Shown piece by piece: positions 5,712 through 9,695 of a stretch of DNA of 9,695 nucleotides. The notes beneath the pieces are model-generated. The model searched no databases, was not told where the DNA came from, and worked only from the letters and a program-made list of their open reading frames with translations. Within the stretch, counting starts at the first letter, position 1, and the number at the start of each line of letters is the position of its first letter. A program made the translations under genes and the position numbers. The DNA comes from JAAERC01 sp965602655 (lineage in GTDB: Bacteria; Zixibacteria; MSB-5A5; GN15; PGXB01): contig CBFCZE010000107.1 in the NCBI GenBank assembly GCA_965602655.1, forward strand, positions 1-9,695, read 5' to 3'.

Positions 5712-6572
5712 ATGATTGCAATTATAGGCATAGTTGTTGTTTTCGGATCCGTCATAGGCGGCTATTTGATGGAACATGGACATCTGGCCGTTCTCAATCA
5801 GCCGGCCGAATTTTTGATTATCGGCGGCGCTGGTTTGGGCTCACTGTTAGTAGCCGCACCTATAAAGGTGTTGAAAAGCATAATTTCTCAACTCATAAAG
5901 ATTCTGGGTTCCGGCCCGAGCAAAAATATCTATACCGAACTTTTGGTTATGATGTATGAGCTTTTTAATGTGGCCAGAAAAGATGGTTTGGTTGGATTGG
6001 AAACACATATTGAAAGCCCCGAAGAAAGTTCAGTTATCTCAAAGTATCCCTTTTTTATAAAAAATCATCATGCCCTCGATTTTCTCGCCGATACGATGCG
6101 GTTGATTATTATGGGCGGTGTCCCGGAACATGATTTAGATTCAATGCTCGATCTTGATCTGGAAACCCATCATGAAGAAAATGCCAAACCGGTGACAACG
6201 TTGGGCAGAATAGGTGATGCTCTACCCGGATTGGGAATTGTCGCAGCGGTGCTTGGTGTGGTTATCACGATGGGTGCTATCGGCGGACCGCCTGAAGAGA
6301 TTGGTCATAAGGTGGGTGCCGCTCTGGTTGGAACATTTCTTGGAATTTTACTTTCTTATGGACTGGTTCAACCGCTTTCCTTTAATTTACAGGAAATTAA
6401 CGACGTTGAGTCCAAATATTATGTCTGTCTTAAGCAGGGTCTGCTTGCATTTCATAAGGGTTTTGCCGCGTCAATCGCCGTTGAGTTTGCCAGAAGGGCC
6501 ATTCCCGGAGATGTTCGGCCCAGTTTTATAGAAGTTGAAGAGGCTTGCCATGCCGCAAAAAGCGGCACATAA
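5712..6572 (+). CDS. motA: Flagellar motor stator protein MotA
   Basis: MotA forms the five-subunit ring around a MotB dimer in the inner membrane and converts ion flow into torque on the flagellar rotor. The 286-residue product matches the proteobacterial long form (about 295 in E. coli) end to end. It starts with a first helix (MIAIIGIVVVFGSVIGGYLM), then QPAEFLIIGGAGLGSLLVAA (30-49). The cytoplasmic domain carries the torque residues R89 and E97, equivalent to E. coli R90 and E98, and the late helices hold DALPGLGIVAAVLGVV (169-184) and GTFLGILLSYGLVQPL (207-222). P172 and P221 correspond to the functional prolines P173 and P222. The C-terminal RPSFIEVEE motif is also conserved. The Shine-Dalgarno is weak (GAG at 5705-5707), but the start gives the expected N-terminus. 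motB starts 17 nt downstream. A sigma-28-like promoter lies just upstream. No other flagellar gene is in view. Confidence 0.96.
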   Translation: MIAIIGIVVVFGSVIGGYLMEHGHLAVLNQPAEFLIIGGAGLGSLLVAAPIKVLKSIISQLIKILGSGPSKNIYTELLVMMYELFNVARKDGLVGLETHIESPEESSVISKYPFFIKNHHALDFLADTMRLIIMGGVPEHDLDSMLDLDLETHHEENAKPVTTLGRIGDALPGLGIVAAVLGVVITMGAIGGPPEEIGHKVGAALVGTFLGILLSYGLVQPLSFNLQEINDVESKYYVCLKQGLLAFHKGFAASIAVEFARRAIPGDVRPSFIEVEEACHAAKSGT

Positions 6573-6589
6573 TAATTAGAGTAATTATA

Positions 6590-7423
6590 ATGGCCGATGA
6601 AGAATCCAAATCCCAACCGATAATTGTTGTCAAGAAAAAGAGTGGTCATGGTGGTCATCATGGCGGTGCCTGGAAAGTCGCTTATGCCGATTTTGTAACG
6701 GCGATGATGGCCTTTTTTCTTGTAATGTGGTTGGTTAATCAATCAGTTGTTGTCAGGGAAGCAGTGTCCGGTTATTTTCAGGACCCATCAGGTTTTATGG
6801 AAAAACTAAAAAGAGGCGGCTCTGATATTATGCAGGGCGGCTCGTCGACTATAAAAATGTTTAAGTATGACAAAGATGATTTAAAAGAAAAATTGCGCCG
6901 GCAAAAAAAGGTTTTGTCAAACGTCGGTATGAATCTTAAAAAAGCTATTGAAGAAATGCCTGATATCGGCGAAATGAAAAACTATATCGAATTTGAAGTA
7001 ACCTCAGAAGGGCTCATGATCCAGTTAATCGATGCCACAACAGCCTCGGATTCAGCCATATTTTTCGATAAGGGAAGTTCTCATTTAAAACCTATGGCCA
7101 GTCTTATTCTCGCCGCGATTGCAGTTGAGCTGGCCAAGTTGCCTCAAAATATTGTTGTTGAGGGACATACAGATAGTACTCCAATCAGAGGCAGGGAAAA
7201 TTATACTAACTGGGAACTGTCGGCTGATCGCGCCAACAGCGCTCGAAGACTTCTGGAGCTTTCCGGCATACGCCCGGGGCAAATTGTTACTGTCCGCGGG
7301 TATGCCGATAACAAACTTAAGGTTTTGGATAATCCCGAGGACCCAGGAAATCGGCGTGTAACAATTATTGTCCTCAGCGAAGAATTTCAAAAACATCTCA
7401 AAGATATTTCTGTCGAATCGTAG
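6590..7423 (+). CDS. motB: Flagellar motor stator protein MotB
   Basis: MotB anchors the stator to peptidoglycan and supplies the ion-conducting aspartate. The product is 277 residues from the ATG at 6590. An upstream in-frame ATG at 6545 overlaps motA and would add 15 residues that do not fit the family, so it is rejected. A basic, Gly/His-rich N-terminus (GHGGHHGGAWK, 19-29) leads into the single membrane helix AYADFVTAMMAFFLVMWLV (31-49). D34 is the ion-binding residue equivalent to E. coli D32. A plug/linker region covers about 52-150. The OmpA-like peptidoglycan-binding domain spans about 155-263, with VEGHTDSTP (190-198) and NWELSADRANSARR (207-220). A proton-driven motor is likely from the MotA/MotB-type sequence, but ion specificity cannot be read with certainty. 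It probably shares a transcript with motA. The Shine-Dalgarno is weak. Confidence 0.96.
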   Translation: MADEESKSQPIIVVKKKSGHGGHHGGAWKVAYADFVTAMMAFFLVMWLVNQSVVVREAVSGYFQDPSGFMEKLKRGGSDIMQGGSSTIKMFKYDKDDLKEKLRRQKKVLSNVGMNLKKAIEEMPDIGEMKNYIEFEVTSEGLMIQLIDATTASDSAIFFDKGSSHLKPMASLILAAIAVELAKLPQNIVVEGHTDSTPIRGRENYTNWELSADRANSARRLLELSGIRPGQIVTVRGYADNKLKVLDNPEDPGNRRVTIIVLSEEFQKHLKDISVES

Positions 7424-7437
7424 ACATTATTTTTTTT
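7411..7437 (+). terminator. Weak candidate terminator at the end of motB
   Basis: TGTC (7411-7414) can pair with GACA (7423-7426) over an 8-nt loop, followed by TTA and a run of eight T (7430-7437). The T-run is convincing but the 4-bp stem is poor, so termination may be inefficient. It overlaps the motB stop codon. Confidence 0.3.
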
Positions 7438-7478
7438 CGCCACATTTAAATCCTGGTTTCACATTTAACATTAATAGC

Positions 7479-7507
7479 TTGCGATACGCGGCTAAAATAG
7501 TTAAAAT
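7479..7507 (+). promoter_or_regulatory. Candidate housekeeping (sigma-70-type) promoter for yebC-ruvCAB
   Basis: TTGCGA (7479-7484), a 17-nt spacer and TAAAAT (7502-7507) resemble -35 and -10 boxes, with 4/6 and 5/6 matches. A perfect TATAAT occurs at 7520-7525 but has no matching -35 and would sit very close to the Shine-Dalgarno. This AT-rich gap is the likely transcription start of the repair operon. Confidence 0.4.
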
Positions 7508-7537
7508 AATTTATTGAGTTATAATCATAAAGATTTT

Positions 7538-7543
7538 GGAGGA
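7538..7543 (+). promoter_or_regulatory. Strong ribosome binding site of yebC
   Basis: GGAGGA lies 5 nt before the ATG at 7549 and fixes the yebC start. Confidence 0.8.
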
Positions 7544-7548
7544 ATAGT

Positions 7549-8298
7549 ATGTCCGGCCATTCGAAATGGGCTACGATAAAGCGAAAAAAGGGTAAAGCCG
7601 ATGCCGAACGCGGGCGGATGTTTACCAAACTGATAAAGGAATTGACCGTCATAGCCCGTGATGGCGGTGGTGATCCTGATGCCAACCCGCGTCTGAGAAC
7701 AGCTATTGCGACGGCCAAAGCGGCCAATATGCCTCAGGATAATATCACGCGGGCCATCAAAAAAGGTACCGGCGAACTTCCCGGCGTTACTTATATCGAT
7801 ACCACCTATGAAGGATATGGCGTTAATGGGGTCGCCGTTTTCCTGAAGGTTCTGACTGACAACAAGAATCGAACCGTGGCCGAGATCCGGCATATCTTTT
7901 CCAAATACGGCGGTAATCTGGGCGAGAAAGGTTGTGTGGCCTGGATGTTTGATAACACTGGCGTTATTACGGTTGAAACATCGGTCTGCGATGAGGACAC
8001 TTTGATGGAGGTCGTAATCGATGCCGGGGCTTCTGATATGTCAGAACAGGGCGATGTTTTTGAGGTCATTACTGCCCCCACTGATTTGGAGCAGGTCAGA
8101 TCGGCTATCGAGGCCAAATCGATTCCGATTGCTTCGGCTGAGACCACGATGATTCCGCAGAATACGGTTAAGCTCAATGAGAAGCAGGCGGTGACGATGC
8201 TCAAACTGTATGAGGCGCTCGAGGATCATGACGATGTCCAGAAGGTATTTGGTAATTTTGACATCGATGATTCAATTATGGAAAAATTGTTGGGTTAA
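7549..8298 (+). CDS. yebC: YebC/PmpR/TACO1-family protein
   Basis: The 249-residue product has the family's normal length and its conserved N-terminus, MSGHSKWATIKRKKGKADAE. FTKLIKELTVIARDGGGDP follows at about 25-43, then the segment NPRLRTAIATAKAANMPQDN (46-65). The middle and C-terminal domains carry TYEGYGVNGVAVFLKVLTDN (85-104) and GCVAWMFDNTGVI. Members were annotated as DNA-binding regulators (for example PmpR) and more recently linked to translation of difficult motifs; mitochondrial TACO1 is a homologue. The sequence does not decide between these roles. It is placed directly ahead of ruvC, a widely conserved yebC-ruvCAB arrangement, with a 33-nt gap. The strong Shine-Dalgarno at 7538-7543 and a promoter-like sequence upstream suggest it heads the operon. 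Confidence 0.95.
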   Translation: MSGHSKWATIKRKKGKADAERGRMFTKLIKELTVIARDGGGDPDANPRLRTAIATAKAANMPQDNITRAIKKGTGELPGVTYIDTTYEGYGVNGVAVFLKVLTDNKNRTVAEIRHIFSKYGGNLGEKGCVAWMFDNTGVITVETSVCDEDTLMEVVIDAGASDMSEQGDVFEVITAPTDLEQVRSAIEAKSIPIASAETTMIPQNTVKLNEKQAVTMLKLYEALEDHDDVQKVFGNFDIDDSIMEKLLG

Positions 8299-8331
8299 TC
8301 GGCCGGCACTTTTTTGAGACAAACAGATTCG

Positions 8332-8817
8332 ATGATTATTATTGGTATTGACCCCGGTCTTTTGATTACCGGTTATGGGATTCTTAAATCGGACGGTGTA
8401 AAAATCGGTGTTCTGGAAGCCGGAATAATCAAAACGAATGTAAAGGACAATTTTGAAAGTAAGTTAGACGAGATTTTTTCCGAGGTCGGCAAAGTTATTA
8501 AACAGTATAAACCGGATTATATAGCGATCGAGGAGTTGTATTCACATTACGCTCACCCGAAAACGGCGATTATTATGGGTCATGCCCGCGGGATGGTTTT
8601 CTTGCAGGCCTCACAGAGTAAGATTCCGATTGTTTCGTATGCCTCCACGAGGATTAAAAAATCGCTGACCGGCAACGGGCGCGCCACCAAAAGCCAGATG
8701 AGAAAAATGATTAAATCGACACTTAATCTAAAAGACGAACTGTTTTCACCCGATACCGCCGATGCCCTGGCGGCGGCGGTTTGCCACCATAATACATTAT
8801 TGAAGGGTAATAGCTGA
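8332..8817 (+). CDS. ruvC: Holliday junction resolvase RuvC
   Basis: RuvC is the dimeric Mg-dependent endonuclease that cuts Holliday junctions during recombinational repair. Starting at the ATG 8332 gives 161 residues and the canonical beginning MIIIGIDPG; an upstream TTG at 8314 would add six residues without a better Shine-Dalgarno and is not preferred. The four acidic catalytic positions of the RNase H-like fold are visible: D7 in GIDPG, E67 in IAIEEL, and D141 and D144 in SPDTADALAAAVCH. GHARGMVFLQA (83-93) and YASTRIKKSLTGNGRATKSQ (103-122) match the family. The length is slightly below E. coli RuvC (173). The gene lies between yebC and ruvA with short gaps and is probably co-transcribed with them. 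No obvious Shine-Dalgarno is present, so translation may depend on coupling to yebC. Confidence 0.95.
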   Translation: MIIIGIDPGLLITGYGILKSDGVKIGVLEAGIIKTNVKDNFESKLDEIFSEVGKVIKQYKPDYIAIEELYSHYAHPKTAIIMGHARGMVFLQASQSKIPIVSYASTRIKKSLTGNGRATKSQMRKMIKSTLNLKDELFSPDTADALAAAVCHHNTLLKGNS

Positions 8818-8821
8818 TAAG

Positions 8822-9457
8822 ATGATATCTCAGATTACAGGACAGGTCAAAAGATTGACCGAAAGCTCGGTAACACTGTTTCTCAACGGATTGTACTACG
8901 AACTGATGATTCCTTCGGGACTTTATTCGCAGTTAAAAAATGCCGCCTCCAACGGCTCTGAGATAACATTATATACATTGGATTTTATCGAGGCCGGTGA
9001 CCGGAAATCGTACCACTATCCAAGATTGGTTGGTTTTACCGAGCAAATTGACAAAGAGTTTTTTCAGGTGTTCACCACTGTGCCGGGATTAGGTATAAAA
9101 AAAGCGCTCAAATCATTAACTTTACCGATTCGTGAGATAGCCACGGCGATAGAAACTAAAAATTCTGCGACCTTATCACGCCTGCCCGGTATTGGCGGAC
9201 GATTGGCCGATAAAGTTATCGCCGAGTTGTGCGGCAAAATGGCCCGCTTTGCGCTGTCGAAAGGCGAGCATCCGTTAACGTCGGTCGGCAAGGAAGAGGC
9301 CGACCTGTTCACCGAGGCTATCGATGTTCTGCTTCAGCTTCAGTACTCAAAAGCTCTGGCTGAGGAGATGGTGCAAAAGGCGCTTGCGGCCAATCCGAAA
9401 ATTAAAACCTCCGATGCCCTGATATCGGCCATCTTCAGTCAGGAGACAGGTAAATAA
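8822..9457 (+). CDS. ruvA: Holliday junction branch migration protein RuvA
   Basis: RuvA tetramers bind the four-way junction and load the RuvB motors. The 211-residue product begins MISQITGQV, matching the N-terminal OB-fold. Two helix-hairpin-helix motifs follow, VPGLGIKKALKSL (87-99) and LPGIGGRLADKVIAEL (121-136). After a linker (about 140-156) comes domain III, the RuvB-binding domain (about 157-207, LFTEAIDVLLQLQYSKALAE). The acidic-pin loop, short in E. coli (VREDAQLLYGF), is longer here (DFIEAGDRKSYHYPRLVGF, 54-72), so the acidic pin residues cannot be assigned with certainty. The second HhH has G-R where K-K is common. The gene starts 4 nt after ruvC and its stop overlaps the ruvB start by one base, indicating translational coupling. 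Confidence 0.95.
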   Translation: MISQITGQVKRLTESSVTLFLNGLYYELMIPSGLYSQLKNAASNGSEITLYTLDFIEAGDRKSYHYPRLVGFTEQIDKEFFQVFTTVPGLGIKKALKSLTLPIREIATAIETKNSATLSRLPGIGGRLADKVIAELCGKMARFALSKGEHPLTSVGKEEADLFTEAIDVLLQLQYSKALAEEMVQKALAANPKIKTSDALISAIFSQETGK

Positions 9458-9695
9458 TGAGCCGGGAAAGAATCATATCCGGTGAGATAACCTCACCCGA
9501 AGAGGAATCTTTTATTCTGTCACTGCGCCCGAAGGAACTCGATAATTATATCGGGCAGACCAAACTCAAGGAAAAATTAAAAGTATTAATCACCGCCGCC
9601 AAGAAAAGAAAAGAATCTTGCGAGCACGTTCTTTTTTACGGTCCGCCCGGACTTGGCAAAACCACCCTGGCGAATATTATCGCCAATGAGATGGG
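9457..9695 (+). CDS. ruvB: Holliday junction helicase RuvB, N-terminal part (3' truncated by window edge)
   Basis: RuvB is the AAA+ hexameric motor that drives branch migration with RuvA. The first 79 codons are visible and the gene runs off the right edge. The N-terminus is a short acidic leader, then LRPKELDNYIGQ (23-34), the typical RuvB entry motif. HVLFYGPPGLGKTTLA follows, with the Walker A at 62-69 (GPPGLGKT), then NIIANEMG. The ATG at 9457 shares its A with the ruvA stop codon (TAATG), with GGAG 11 nt upstream inside ruvA. The Walker B, sensor and winged-helix parts lie outside the window, but identity is secure from the visible segment. Confidence 0.97.
   Translation, partial: MSRERIISGEITSPEEESFILSLRPKELDNYIGQTKLKEKLKVLITAAKKRKESCEHVLFYGPPGLGKTTLANIIANEM

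Noticed and set aside
6545..6589. Upstream ATG as the motB start, adding 15 residues
   Set aside because: It overlaps the end of motA, and the added residues do not resemble the MotB N-terminus. ATG 6590 gives the typical short acidic/basic leader before the membrane helix.
8314..8331. TTG as the ruvC start
   Set aside because: There is no Shine-Dalgarno, and the ATG at 8332 gives the canonical RuvC N-terminus with D7 in place.

Overview
The window looks like a chromosomal segment from a motile bacterium with moderate-to-low GC. It carries ordinary housekeeping genes (yebC-ruvC-ruvA-ruvB) next to flagellar stator genes (motA-motB) and a small envelope-associated operon led by an extracytoplasmic-function (ECF) sigma factor. 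The proteins are diverged from the E. coli versions but clearly bacterial. The RuvA with a lengthened acidic-pin loop and the secreted DUF4097/toast-rack proteins would fit an FCB/PVC-type or candidate-phylum lineage (Zixibacteria-like). That placement is an impression, not something shown by the sequence.

Layout, all genes on the + strand. (1) 3-1031: the C-terminal part of a polytopic membrane protein resembling GT-C glycosyltransferases, cut by the left edge. (2) 1032-1200: a gap with two inverted repeats and a short, well-signposted leader ORF whose frame runs through two stops into the sigma-factor gene. (3) 1201-5096: ECF sigma factor, secreted DUF4097-like repeat protein, a membrane protein with an exported bactofilin-like strip, and a second secreted toast-rack-like protein; spacing is 11-34 nt, so this is probably one operon. 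No classical anti-sigma factor is present. (4) 5097-5711: 615 bp without a convincing intact gene, holding a possible degraded minus-strand gene, a long-range inverted repeat with a tiny basic ORF, and a good match to a flagellar sigma-28 promoter just before motA. (5) 5712-7423: motA-motB, the proton-channel stator pair. (6) 7424-9695: a promoter-like intergenic region and then yebC, ruvC, ruvA and the start of ruvB, cut by the right edge.

How it fits together: the sigma factor plausibly drives the three envelope genes behind it, which look like a surface/envelope-stress module built from repeated beta-strand scaffolds. MotA and MotB form the stator and appear to be under flagellar class-3-type control. 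YebC is a translation or transcription accessory protein, and RuvC/RuvA/RuvB resolve and migrate Holliday junctions. The least conventional part is the sigma-toast-rack-bactofilin-like module and its odd start region; everything from motA onward is standard.
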